This document shows, piece after piece, positions 21,567 to 33,200 of a DNA stretch of 64,000 nt; the stretch's first letter is position 1; each line of letters opens with the position of its first letter. The position numbers and the translations under genes were made by a program. This DNA comes from Anniella stebbinsi (Eukaryota > Chordata > Lepidosauria > Squamata > Anniellidae), in the NCBI GenBank assembly GCA_029215795.1, contig JARDYH010000001.1, positions 187,557,654 to 187,621,653 of the forward strand. Reading direction: 5' to 3'. The notes beneath the pieces are model-generated. The model searched no databases. It saw only the letters and a list, made by a program, of their open reading frames with translations, and was not told the origin of the DNA.

Positions 21567-23152
21567 TGATTATGATTATTGCTCTAGCAACAGAAATGTA
21601 GCAGCTGTGCAATGTGGAAGTGAAGTGATGCATTTTAAAATATAAAGGGAGGCTGTAAGATATCCAGCATCCAAAATTGCTTAACAATACCATTGTAAGT
21701 TGGTGCCTGACTGGGCAGAGAGAATTGACCAGCAGCCAAACACTGCATTTTGCCATTGTAGACAGTGAGGCTCCTGGCAAGGGGTGAGCAGATGGGATGG
21801 CTGCTGACATGTTCAATGGAGTGCCAGAGGTCTTCCTTACCTGTTGCTTCTTCCAAGCTAGCCCAAGTCTCTTATCTGGGACAGGGGGACAGAAGTGGTT
21901 TTGCTGCCAAAAAAGGAAGTGAGCAGCAATGTCTGGACTATAGGCAAGGTATATGTGAGTGTATAGCTTGTTTGAGTGTGTCTGGATCTCCTGAGCTCTG
22001 AAAGCATCTTTCTGGAGTCCACCTGCTGGTTGCATGATCCATGAGGCCAGGCTCTGGTGGGCGCATAATCCTTCTTGACAGACGGGGTTTGCACTTGCTA
22101 GAGAAAGGTGAACAGATGTGAAGAAGTCTTGTGGCATCTTGAAGACTCACAAATTCTGCAAACTATGTTCATCTTGTGTGTGACTGACAACTTGCTCCAC
22201 AATCGCAGAAACCTCCCTCTCCTCCCAACTTTCCCCCTTCTCTGTCAATGATCCTGTTTTGTGTTTGTAATTAAATTTATGTTAACATTTTAGGATTGCA
22301 GGACCTATTGCAGTCAATGGGACTTCTGAGTAGACATGTATAACATTGCACTGTTCAACTTGCTTAAATCCTATCACAGTGAAGATTTATCATGAACAAT
22401 ATTATAAAAAGGTGCTATCTTAAACCAAAATTAATACACAAAAAATAGGTTTAAGAAAATTAGTACAATAATACAAAATTCAAATAGAGCTACCACTATG
22501 CATAAAATTTATTTTACATGTAATCCATACATGTAAAATAATAATAATCAATAAATAATAAAATCTGACACAGAGCATAAAATGATACCCAAGTAAAAGC
22601 TAAATAGTCCACAAACACTAGATAAAAACTACACGTATCACTTTTTCTACTAATCATGTGGGAGACTATGTACATCCACCTGTCCCATATGTGTTTTGAC
22701 CACAAGGGTGGGATAAAAAATTATTCAACATTATAGCCCAAAACATAGAAAATTTTGATTAACTAGATTGCTCCATTCAGATCAAACATTAACAATTGTA
22801 CAGCTTATCTGTGTCAGTCAGTTTATGGATGCATCAGGAAAGGAAGGGGGACTTGGCTTTCCCTCCTATCTCGTAGCTGCTAAGGTAAGCTGAAACAGCC
22901 ATAAGCCAAGTCTACAGTCAATGCAGGCGTTCAGTAAAGCGCTGCCTGCAAAGAACCTAAATAAAATCTCAATGAATGTCATTACGGTACCTAAGCCTGC
23001 CGTGCATAGGTTCAGTGGGACTTACTTCTGAGTAGGCATTCATAGGATTACTCTGTTAGCCATGTTCAAAACAATTTACAGTAAAGTGGCAATTCTATTT
23101 CCATTTGTTTTTTTAAAAAAGAAGTTTAAAACTTGACAGATTGCAGGTTGCA
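21567..23152. other. No gene recognised; several repeat fragments
   Basis: At 22,110-22,155 there is 'gaagtcttgtggcatcttgaagactcac', part of the dispersed repeat also found at 29.3-30.1 kb. Fragments of the 'caatcctat' MITE family lie at 22,290-22,352 and 22,995-23,060 (cagtgggacttacttctgag). The longest frame (193 codons, minus, 21,556-22,137) runs across repeat ends and is not recognised. Confidence 0.45.
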
Positions 23153-23160
23153 GAAAATAC

Positions 23161-23985
23161 TAGGGATGTGCACTGGATCGGACCCGATCCACGATCCAAG
23201 TCCGGTCCAGTGGGAAATCGGATAAATTATCTGATTTCTGATCCAACAGCTGGATCGGCTGATCCAGTCCGAACTGATCCGAAAAGGCTCCGAACCGGTT
23301 CGGCGGATCGGCGGGCGCCCACTGGCGCCCACTGCCGCTTCCATTGGCGGGCGCCAGCGGGCGCCTGCCGATGAAAGTGGACAGCAGGGGGGGAGGGGAG
23401 GAGGGGGGCGCTTACCTTTGAGGGACGTCCGCTCCCGTCCGGCGCCGGCGGCTACTACCAGCGGGCTCCGCGGCCTGCTCCAGGATGGCGCGCCGGGTGA
23501 CCACCCGGCGGGTTACTCTAGAGCAGGCCACAAAGCCCACTGGCAGTAGCCGCCGGCGCTGGACGGGAGCGGGCATCCCTAAAAGGTAAGCAGTGGCGGG
23601 GAAGGGGGCTTACCCCCCCTGGAGCTGTCCGCTTCTATCCGCGGGCGCCCGCGGGTGCCAGCGGATGGAAGCGGACGGCCCCAGGGGGGGTAGGGAGCGT
23701 GGGGGAGGGGGCTTACCTGCTGGGGCCGTCCACAGCGGACAGCCCTGGGGGGGGAGGGAGTTAGGCCCCCCCCTCACCCACCCGCCGCCATTTTTTCCTC
23801 ATAGACTTGCAATGCAAGTCTATGGGGAAAAAAATGGCGGCCGATCCAAAAACTTCCGATTTTTGGATCGGGATCGGACTCAATCCGGTCCGGGGGGCCT
23901 CCGATTTTGTCTGAACCAATCCATGACAAAATTGAGGTCCCGATCCGGGTCCCGATCCGATCCGGGGGGTCCGTGCACACCCCTA
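23161..23985. mobile_element. hAT-type foldback element, short copy with GC-rich hairpins (element B)
   Basis: The ends TAGGGATGTGCA and TGCACACCCCTA are inverted, and the 8-bp duplication GAAAATAC is perfect (23,153-23,160 and 23,986-23,993). Inside each end lies a stretch rich in GATCCGATCC-type words. The core holds a long hairpin (about 23,427-23,574, centred on cgccgggtgaccacccggcg) and a second at about 23,627-23,683. The first is bounded by CTTACCTTT (23,411-23,419) and AAAGGTAAG (23,582-23,590). No transposase. The same ends occur on the 1.76-kb element at 31,110, whose core is entirely different. Confidence 0.85.
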
Positions 23986-23990
23986 GAAAA

Positions 23991-24661
23991 TACTGTATTT
24001 CATCGAATCTAAGACGCCATCGAAAGTAAGACGCACCTTAATTTCAGCACCCCTTCCGCCTTTCTCCCCTCCCCTCCATTGCCATTGCTCGTTCTCACTG
24101 CTGCCGCCGCAGCTCCACACCACTGCCAGCGCTCGCCTCAGCCTAGCAAGGCATCGTTACTGGGAACTAGGCCATGATCCGGCCTAGTTCCCAGTAACGA
24201 TGCCTTGCCAGGCCGCAGAGCATTGCCAGCAGCGCGGAGCAGTGGTGGTGGCAGCGAGGATGGGCAACAGCAATGGAGGTGAGGGGGAGGGGGGAGGATA
24301 AGGGCCCCACAAGTCCCCCCTCCTCCCTTACCTTGATCACTGCTGCCTTGGCCTGGGAAGGCTTCAGTACTTGGGAGATCTCGCAAGATCTCGGCCTACT
24401 TCCCAGTACTGAAACCTTCCCAGGCCGTTGCAGCAGCGATCAAGGTAAGGGGGGAGGGGGGACTTCTGACCGGCCTTGTGGGGTCCCTTGGGACCCGCTA
24501 GGGCGAATCGTGGGGGGGGGGCATGCAGAGCCCTAGTGCCTTCTGCAAAACACAGGAGAAATCCGGCGATTCTAAGTCACCATTGATTCTAAGATGCACC
24601 CCGTTTTTATAGATGTAAACATGGGGGGAAAAGTGTGTCTTAGAATCAATGAAATATGGTA
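23991..24661. mobile_element. TIR element with two GC-rich hairpins (element C)
   Basis: The left end tactgtatttcatcgaatct (then aagacgc) is an inverted relative of the right end (gtcttagaatcaatgaaatatggta). The core contains a hairpin at about 24,145-24,213 (arms around aggcatcgttactgggaact) and a larger one at about 24,303-24,485. The arms of the larger one end in CTTACCTTG (24,327-24,335) and CAAGGTAAG (24,441-24,449). No coding capacity. Element B sits directly against the left end. Confidence 0.7.
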
Positions 24662-25830
24662 TTAAGCACTGCATATGTTCCAGCTATCGCTGTTTAGTTT
24701 CTAATTTCCTTATATTTACCTTGTTCTATACTACAGAAATGACCTCTAACCTCCTAACTGATTAAACTTCAACACTGCTCTGGTGTTGATTTATTGTGAA
24801 TATATACACTGACCCTTGCAAAATGTTAAGCCAAATAGTTTTCTAAACGCTCTGCTAATAAATTACTTGGCTAATAGTGAATGGTCAAAGTTCTGTGTTT
24901 CCTTCTTGCCCCAAACATCTGGTGTATGTTAACTGCAATTTGCAATGAGTGTAAGATTTATGACATTATCTATTTTGGAATGGCATCCTATATAACATTG
25001 TAACATCCTATATGAACATACAGATTATTCTTTATTTAAAAAAGGAAGAAAGCCATACAATGTTCCTGTGGAGATATTTCTTAATACAGTGTATGAAGCC
25101 ATACATAGTTTGGCTTGGATTTGTTTGTTTTTTAAACCCATCTTAATTCCATTTAAGCAATTGCCCCAAGAGCATAATTTAGTGGCATGTGGCATGGCAT
25201 TTAATGTCCAGCTGCCTTGAAGTGAGCATCATCAGCCCAACTACATGCCACTGTAGCCTGCAGCCACTCTCCACACCCCCTCCACAACAGAAGCCTATGC
25301 ATCCATTACAAAGAGAAATGAATTTGTCAGGGGACAGCTTATTAGGCAAGGTTATTGCCTCAGGGGAACAGAACTGTTGAAAACCTGAAATCAAAACCAG
25401 TGCTCATGCCGAAGAATATACGTAAATGCCAATCCTATAATTTCAGAGTGTTTATCTTTTGCTGCCCACCCTCCTCAAACATTTTGCGGCACATTAAAAT
25501 CTCATTGTTGTGGCATAAGCTTTTGTGGAACGAAAAAAGAAAGTTAAGAAGAAAATACGTAATAAATTTTAATACTAATAAAATATATTTATCACAGAAA
25601 AACACTATTCAACATATATATGTATAATATCAAAGTAAAAACAAAGCTCTTATGATTCTGGCCAAACGCATTTTGACAAAAGTGTCTTCTTCAGTGGCAT
25701 TACATATTTTCTCCTTAACTTTCTTTTTTCGTTTTGTGGATTTTGGTTAAGGCTAGCACTTTGTTGTTTGTGTGTATAAGCTTTCGTGGAACAGAATCTT
25801 CATCTGCAGCATTCTTGGTTGTTTTACATT
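24662..25830. other. No gene recognised; dispersed-repeat fragments
   Basis: Phrases 'gtggcataagcttttgtgg' (25,510) and 'gtataagctttcgtggaac' (25,773) belong to the dispersed repeat family also seen at 30.1 and 46.1 kb. Between them is a 'cattttgacaaaagtgtcttc' segment. The remainder is AT-rich sequence. Confidence 0.4.
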
Positions 25831-26079
25831 CCAGTCAGGGACAGCCGTAGGGGTGGGTGAGCTGTGCCATCACCCAGGGCACCAAGCTGAGGGGGGGGGG
25901 GGTGCTAAGCTGAGCTACAGGTGTAGGGGGTGCTTAGCTGAGCTCCGTGGTTGGTTGGTTTTTTTAGTGTACTGTCTGCAGTGAGCTAGGGTGGCAAAAA
26001 GCAAGTCTCTGCAACCTTTTTTTTCCAAAGGCTTACAGGTTGTTTGGGTACTACTAACTACAAAAATGATCTGCCTTCA

Positions 26080-27290
26080 ATTAGTTTTTTTTCCCAATTT
26101 CCACTTTGACTTCATTTGTGCTATGAACTCCGTGCATTTCTTCATGAGAGAGGTAGCAACTGCTGTCCATTGTAAGACATTGCATCTCCTTCCTTGCAGT
26201 ATTCACGTGGAGCAGGATATTGTAACATACTGGGATTGATATCAAGATCTTGAAGTTCATGAATTGGTCTGCTAGGCTCTGTGCTTCATGGCAAAGACCT
26301 GCGCCTGCTTGAGGAGACTCTGCTGCTTCCATCAGAGTATCATGAACCTCTTTTGTTTGATATCAGATAGGGTTCATGCTGCCTATGTGACTTTCCCAGA
26401 AAGTGCCACTCCGGGGCTTCACGGTGAGGTTGGACTCATTCTCTTTTAGTATCTGCCACTGTTGAACAGAGGCAGAGAATAGCACAAAGATGGGATGTAG
26501 CAGGCCAAAAGGGGTAATGGATTCCTTTGATGGTGAGGCTGCATCTGAAAGCACCAGAATGAGAGCATGACAGCCAAAGCTCATCACTTCAGTGGAAGCA
26601 GCCTTGCCTGGACTCCTTTTTTTTTTTGTCCCTTCAAGTTGGCACCATTATCACAACCTTGGCCACGGCAGTGCTTAATGTTAATGCTGTTTTCTGTCAG
26701 TGTCTTCAGCATGAGTTCCATACGTCTTTTTCTGATTGATCCATGAACTGTCCTGAATCCTACGAAGTGTTCCTTACATGAATCTTTCTCTCATTTTCAC
26801 CAACAAATCTCACTACGAATGATATCATCTCAGAGCAACTTACATCAGGCATGCAATCCGGTATGACAGAGTAATACTTAGCTTTGTCCAACCTCTTCTG
26901 TATGGCCTGTAACACTTCCTTGGCCATAAGGATTGTCAATTCATTCTGAACGGTTTTCCCACAGTAGAGATCATTGCACTCCTTCAAAGATACACACCAC
27001 TATTGCTCTCCTATTACCTTTCATACTTGCCAAGCAGCTGGGGTTCCTTCGTTTTTACTATATCAGCAGGCCTCTCATTGGAGACAGAACTCTCACCATC
27101 TTCTACATTAATGGAAACTGGGTCGTCTACACTTTCTTTGTGGAGCAGTCCTACATTCACACTATCACTACATAAAGAATCCACTACCTGCATCTTTCTG
27201 CACTGGCTCTGTTGCTGTGCTTTGCGTTTTCTGTTCTGAGTCCCAGAAAGTGTTTTAAAAGACATTTTCACAAATACCCCAGTGAAGGCA
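26080..27290 (-). pseudogene. hAT transposase, ZMYM1/DUF4371-like, broken
   Basis: Minus-strand reading starts near 27,267 with MSFKTLSGTQNRKRK and continues through blocks typical of hAT transposases related to the ZMYM1-like group: a LIMAKEVLQAIQKRLDKAKY-type stretch, YYSVIPDCMPDVS, the CDNGANLKG catalytic-region block near 26,650, FGCHALILVLSDAA, LFSASVQQWQILKENESN and TFWESHIGSM. The order is correct, but stops, frame changes and a polyA/T tract near 26,620-26,630 break it. No N-terminal zinc finger was identified. Family role: cut-and-paste of elements with 8-bp duplications. It may once have mobilised elements such as those at 20.7 and 35.7 kb, but that link is inference. Confidence 0.75.
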
Positions 27291-27302
27291 CTTAGATTAG
27301 AA

Positions 27303-28685
27303 TTACCATATTTGGGAAACCAAAAAAGAGGATGCCCAGTGGGCAAAAAAGAGGATGCCCAGTGGGGGTGGGTAGGGTGGGTGTTGTGGGCGGCAGACAT
27401 TACGTCACCTAGCACCATGGGGTTAAATTATAACAGGTGTCTCTAGGTTGTCTGTGCAGCCTCTGTTGTCTCTCTCTCTAAGTCATGGCAGCCAAACCAA
27501 AGCCTCCAGCCTCAAACAATCAATCTCCCTCCCTCTTCCAAAGTCTCCCAACGGTCCAGCTGGGCTGCATACTTGTACTCTGTGGCTGTGGGGAAGGGTG
27601 CCAGCTTATTGCTCATTCATGTCTGGTGACTCTTACTTTAAAAACCACCTCCACTGCCAGCCATCTCTGCCTGCACCAACACTGGACTCTGAGACACTCT
27701 TAAAAGGCTCTGTGTGGCACTCCAGCCTCTCAGGGCTCAGCTACAGATATCTCTGAGTTGTGTCTTCAGTCTAACACTGTCTCTAAGAGATATGCCAGCC
27801 AGCCAAAGCTGTAAATCTATCTATTTTTCTCTGACACACACTTCAAACGTTCTGTGTTGCATGCCAGCAGTGCAGATAGATTCCAGCTCACAAGTGAACA
27901 CAGTAAAGTGGAAGGGAAGGGGTAGCGAAGCAAAGCAATGACATGCCAGGTTGCAACATCTGCAGCAACAGGGCATCCACAAAGATGAGAGCCTCTCTCT
28001 CTACTGGCACCTCACTGTTGGTCATGAGAGTTTTTCTCTAAGGATGACCCTTCATCGCTCATGATGTGGAACTCTGAGAAAAAGGCCTCTGGCCCATTCT
28101 GTTTTGGCCTGTGGGCTGCTTTGACTGACCTCTCCTTTCCCTCATTTTGATCTGTGGACACCTTAGCCTCTGCTGAGCTCCAGGTGCCCAACTTCCCACC
28201 AAATCTGCAACAGGAAAGATGCTGTGCTTGCCCAGCATTTCTTAGCTAAAAGCTTGAGATCCCCTTGATGTCAAGGGCTGAAACTGATCAAAGTTCAAGA
28301 CCCCAAAGAGGAGGTTTGACAACCTGTGATTGAAGGATATGGCTCCAGTGTTTTGTTTTTTTAAATTAATTTTAAAACCTTGAAATTTAAAAAATTCCTA
28401 AAAATCAACAGATGAACAAATCTGCTTGAAACCTGGCATGGCTAAAGCCCTACTTAACAGCTATCATGTTGCCAAGTTTCATCTCTTTATCTTTAAAAAT
28501 GAGGGAGCTGTAAGGACTTTTGTTAATTCCCATTGACTATAAAGTAGAGCTGCCCTTTGGGTGGAGGGAGGATGAGGAAAAGCCGGATTTTTCTCCAAAT
28601 TTCATAAGCCCCCCCCCCCCTTTCCTAGATTTGTTACCAAAAATCCTGACATGTCCTGGTTTTTCCTGGCATATGGTCATCCTTT
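27303..28685. mobile_element. Possible hAT-related non-autonomous element
   Basis: The left end (accatatttgggaaaccaaa) and the right end (ttttcctggcatatggtca) are weak inverted relatives, similar to the 'gtgaccatatg' ends of the MITE at 35.7 kb. The interior is non-coding and holds a short duplication of an 'aaaaagaggatgcccagtggg' unit at 27,326-27,366. No target duplication was found, so the borders are tentative. Confidence 0.3.
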
Positions 28686-28689
28686 CCGG

Positions 28690-28800
28690 AGGCCTGGGTA
28701 GGGCCTCTTTTCTATTCTCTTTGTGTAGCTCAGAGAGCTTCGGCTATGGGGCGGTATATAAGTGTAATTAATAATAATAAAAATAATAAGAATAATAATA
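28690..28800 (+). mobile_element. L2-group LINE 3' tail
   Basis: 'agctcagagagcttcggctatggggcggtatataagtg' followed by (AAT)-type repeats is a typical L2-group 3' terminus in reptile genomes. A second, similar tail lies at 28,870-28,945. Confidence 0.55.
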
Positions 28801-28869
28801 GGCTTTGGAGCCAAGCAGTCTGGTGCATGGCTATTTAGGAGTTAGTCTCCTCTCATATAGATTTCATTT

Positions 28870-28945
28870 TTGTTGACCTCCCAGATAACTTCTGCTATTG
28901 GGCAGTATAGAAATGTAATAAATAAATAAAACAATAAATAATGGA
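28870..28945 (+). mobile_element. L2-group LINE 3' tail (second)
   Basis: 'cttctgctattgggcagtatagaaatg' and then (AATA)n. It has the same terminus type as the preceding tail at 28.7 kb, in the same orientation, with no coding sequence attached. Confidence 0.5.
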
Positions 28946-29344
28946 GTTGTGGAAACTTCCAAGTCAGAAGTATATTAATTGGAGAGCAAGGCCTATGGGT
29001 GCTCTGGAAGTTGAGCAGGTAAGCTAACCACACTACTAGGGCCATTATATGTGGTAGGTGGTATGGTGGTATTCGCCTCACTAGTTGGCATACAACACAG
29101 TTGCTAGGCTTGGTCATGTGGTTACTATATATTTTAAGGCAATGGTAATTTTCAAAGTTAAAAAAAAGCAGCAAGAGAAGAAAACTGAAGAAAAAAACTA
29201 CAGCATGGAAGACTGTAGTATAGATTGCAGCCTTAACCTTATAATTGGAGTCTGTGCTCATCCTTCCAAATTATACAGAAAGGAAAACCATGGAATTGAA
29301 CTCAGTTGTACACAAAAACATTTCTAAGTCACAGTTTCTCAAGG

Positions 29345-30140
29345 CTTTTGTCAAGAGGTAGCTGTGTTAGTCTATTGCAGCAAAAAGCAAATACAAACAA
29401 AAAGGTGATCTATAAGACTTAGAGCTCCATCACACCAGCATTTTATTGCACTTTCATCCTGCCTTGTTTAACATTTTGCCCTGTGATCCTCACGCTACGT
29501 CATCCCTGTCCTGCAGTCATCTTGCCCCTTCCCCTCCATTTTCCATGTTTTTCTAGGGCAGGGAAAGTGTGGTATTTTTTCTCCATGCAGCATAAAACTG
29601 CCCTTCTGTCCCTGTGCGTTGCCGTCCTCACGCTATGTCGCAGAATGTCCCTTCTTGGGGTGGGGGTGTTGAAGGGCAGTCTTGCTGATGAAGGAGGAGG
29701 CAGAGGCAGTTCTCCTTCAGTCCATAGAACTGCTCAACCAGGAAGGGGGAGGGAGGGTGCATGAAGACCCTGCATCATCTCACCTCTAAAGGCAGACACG
29801 GTGCCCAGCCGATGAAACGCTAAATCACTGAAACGCTAGACAACAAAACCAGGGGGGGAGAGGTGGCCATGCCCTTCACAATGTCCATCAACCACAAGAA
29901 CCAATAAACTGGACGAGGAAGGAGAAGGAGACAGGGTGGGGCGGGCGCAATAGTGGAAGAGCAAACAAGTGAAAGGAGATTTTGCCGATACAATAGCAAT
30001 ACCAGGAAGGTGCATAAAACTTGACATGCTAATGAAATGGAGGTGGAAACTGCAGATCATACCTGGAAAAAAAAAGTAGGTGTGATGGACACCTTATTGT
30101 GGCATAAGCTTTCATGGATTAGAGTCCATCAGAAGCAACT
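29345..30140. repeat. Dispersed repeat split by a TIR element
   Basis: The left part (caagaggtagctgtgttagtctattgcagc) and the right part (attgtggcataagctttcatgg) belong in that order to one very common reptile repeat. About 670 bp of foreign sequence (29,421-30,092) sits between them. Class of the host repeat unknown to me. Confidence 0.5.
29421..30092. mobile_element. TIR element, TCCATCACACC family (copy 1)
   Basis: The ends agagctccatcacaccagca and ggtgtgatggaca are inverted. No coding. The flanks 'aagactta' and 'acacctta' match at 5 of 8 positions, compatible with a decayed 8-bp duplication. A second copy with better flanks is at 49,113. hAT is the likely superfamily. Confidence 0.5.
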
Positions 30141-30299
30141 TTTCTGTGTAAATTATGTTTTTATTAGCAAATGTTAACAAAAACACAAAAAGGAGAATAA
30201 AGACAAATAAAAACAGGTATAGAATTATACAAGTATCATGTATAGAAACATGAAAGTAAATCATTGCAATCTGTTTTTTGGAATATATCAGTTTACACA

Positions 30300-33200
30300 G
30301 TAAAACCCCAACCCACATGATTTGTGCAGGCTTGAGATAAGCCTCGGAGGTCCTGCTCCCTGGCCTACCATCATGATCTTTCAAATTGGGAGTACCAGAG
30401 ACAAGGCCTTTTTAATGGTGGCCCTCCATATTTGGAATTCCTCTCTCGAGAAGTACATATGGCCTCTTTACTAGTTATGTTTAATTGGACTTTGAAAACA
30501 TTTCTGTTTCACTCAATGTTTTATTGATTTGTTATACTTGCTGGTGTTAGGGGGGAGTATGACCGTGTTGGTTCTCCTGGACATCTCAGTGACCTTCAAT
30601 ACCATCAACCATGGTATCTTTTTGGGTCATTTAACTGGGCTGGGCATATGATGTTATGGTGATTCTGGTCCTTCCTGGATGAATGATCTCAGAAGGCGGT
30701 GCATGGGAACTTCTGTTCCACCCCATAGCCATTGGCCTGTGGAGTGCTGCAAGATTCTGTCTTGTTCCCTATATTTTTTGACATTCACATAAAACCACTG
30801 GGGAAATCATTTGAAGGTTGGGGTTGAAGTGCCATCAATATGCTGATAACACTCACGTCTACCTCCAGCTTATGACACTAGGGAGGCTCTTGAACCCCTG
30901 AAACAATGCCTGGTGTTTTGGGACAGATGAAGGCCAACAAGCTTAACCCAGACAAGATTGAAATGTTGTGGGTAGGGAAACCAACTAATCTAGATAGACA
31001 AATCCATCTGGCCCTAGATGGGATTGTACTCCCCCTGAAAAACTAAATGCAGTTTGGATGTGCTCCTGGAGATGCTCAGATGGCAATGGTGGCCAGGGTA
31101 CTTTTTTTTTAGGGGTGTGCATCGGATCGGATCCGATCCACGATCCGAATCCGATCCGACCCAAAATCGGGAAAATCCGATCCGATCCGATCCGATCCGG
31201 ACAACCTCCGATCCGATCCGATCCGATGAGGTCCGATCCGGATCGGACGCCATTTTGAATGCTTTTTCCCATAGCCAAGTATTGTTTTACAAAAACGCCT
31301 ATAACTTTTTCATTTTTAAAGATAGAAGGATGAAACTTGGGCACATTGTAGACTGGTTAGGGGTAGTTATCTGTGAGAAATTTCAGAAAGATTGGTGCAT
31401 GCATTTTGTGGCAATTAATTTTTTAATAAATACCCAGGAATGCCTATAACTTTGTCATTTTTAAAGTTACACACATGAAACTTTGCCACATTGTAGGGGG
31501 TACCTTGGGACCTATGTGTGTGAAATTTCAGAAACGTAGGTGCTTGTCTTGTGTGGCAATTAATTTTTAGAAAAATGGGTAGTAGTGGGGTAAATACAGT
31601 TACGCCTCCCATTTTTTTATTTTTGAAGATACAAACAGGAAACTTGGGCACATTACAGGTACCACTTGCCTTGATATGTGTGTGAAATTTCAGAAACATT
31701 GGAGCTTTCCTTGTGTGGCAATTAATTTTTGAAACAATGAGGAAAGAAACACCTATAACTTTGTCATTTTTAAAGTTACACACATGAAACTTTGCCACAT
31801 TGTAGGTGGTACCTTGGGACCCATGTGTGTCACTTTGTACTCAAGCAGACACGAGCCCTGTAATGGATACTACCAAGGATCAAAGGGATCGAGACCAGAG
31901 TGATCCTTCCTTGCACGCATGGCTGCAAAACTCAGCTAGGCTCAGCCGTTCTGCTTGAAAAGTGAAAGTAGGAAAGGAAACACGAGCCCTGTAATGGATA
32001 CTACTAGCAAGGATCAAAGGGATCGAGACGAGAGAGTGTTTCCTTTTCTTCGCGGGAAGCGGGAGGGGAAGACCTGGCCTCTGTAGAAATTTTTTTGAAA
32101 CATGTAATTTAAAAATTCCATAGCCATCAAATGCCTGGACCTATAATTCTGAAATTTCTGACACATATCTACCCCTAACCCATCTACAAAGTGAGCAATG
32201 TTCAGACTTCTAACTTTTAAAATAAAAAAGTTATAGGCGTTTCTTTCCTCATTGTTTCAAAAATACCTTGCCACCACATGCCTGGACCCAGCTGTCTGAA
32301 ATTTTACACACATATCAAGCCAAGTGGTACCTGTAATGTGCCCATGTTTCCTGTTTGTATCTTCAAAAATAAAAAAGTGGGAGGCGTAACTGTATTTACC
32401 CCACCACTACCCATTTTTCTAAAATTAATTGCCACACAAGGCAAGCACCTACGTTTCCGAAATTTCACACACATAGGTCCCAAGGTACCGCCTACAATGT
32501 GGCAAAGTTTCATGTGTGTAACTTTAAAAATGACAAAGTTATAGGCATTCCTGGGTATTTATTAAAAAATTAATTGCCACAAAATGCATGCACCAATCTT
32601 TCTGAAATTTCTCACAGATAACTACCCCTAACCAGTCTACAATGTGCCCAAGTTTCATCCTTCTATCTTTAAAAATGAAAAAGTTATAGCCGTTTTTGTA
32701 AAACAATACTTGGCTATGGGAAAAAGCATTCAAAATGGCGTCCGATCCGGATCGGACATCTGGTCCGATCCGATCCGACCAGCCTCCGATCCGATCCGAT
32801 CCGATCCGACCCCCCAGGTCCGATTCCGATCCGCTATCCGATCCGATCCGGGGGGTCAGTGCACATCCCTATTTTTTTTACCAGCTTAGGCTGGTATACC
32901 AGTTGCGACCCTATCTAAAGAAGGAGGATTGTATTGATTATTTATTCTCTGGTGACCTGCAGGCTGGACTCCTGTAATGCACTGTACATGTGGCTTCCTT
33001 TGAAGATGATTCAGAAACTTCAGCTGGACAGTCAGTACATGCGACATGGATACTGTGCCAGCTGCACTGATTCTTAGAGTATTTCCGAGCCCACTTTAAA
33101 GTTCTGGTTTTAATCTTTAAAGATTAAAGTATGGATTGTACCTTCCATATGTTTTGGCCTACTACTCCCATCAGTCCTAGCCAGCACAGCCAATAGGGAG

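Noticed and set aside
21556..22137. 193-codon minus-strand ORF
   Set aside because: It begins in repeat sequence and ends at an element border. There is no recognisable domain and no splice context.
31415..31798. ORFs of 127 and 88 codons on opposite strands around 31.4-32.5 kb
   Set aside because: They are the two arms of the foldback element read in mirror image; the repeated wording comes from the tandem units, not from a protein.
31297..31830. Possible CRISPR-like array (regular repeats)
   Set aside because: The units are long, imperfect and continuous, without short uniform repeats or unique spacers, and they sit in a vertebrate transposon.
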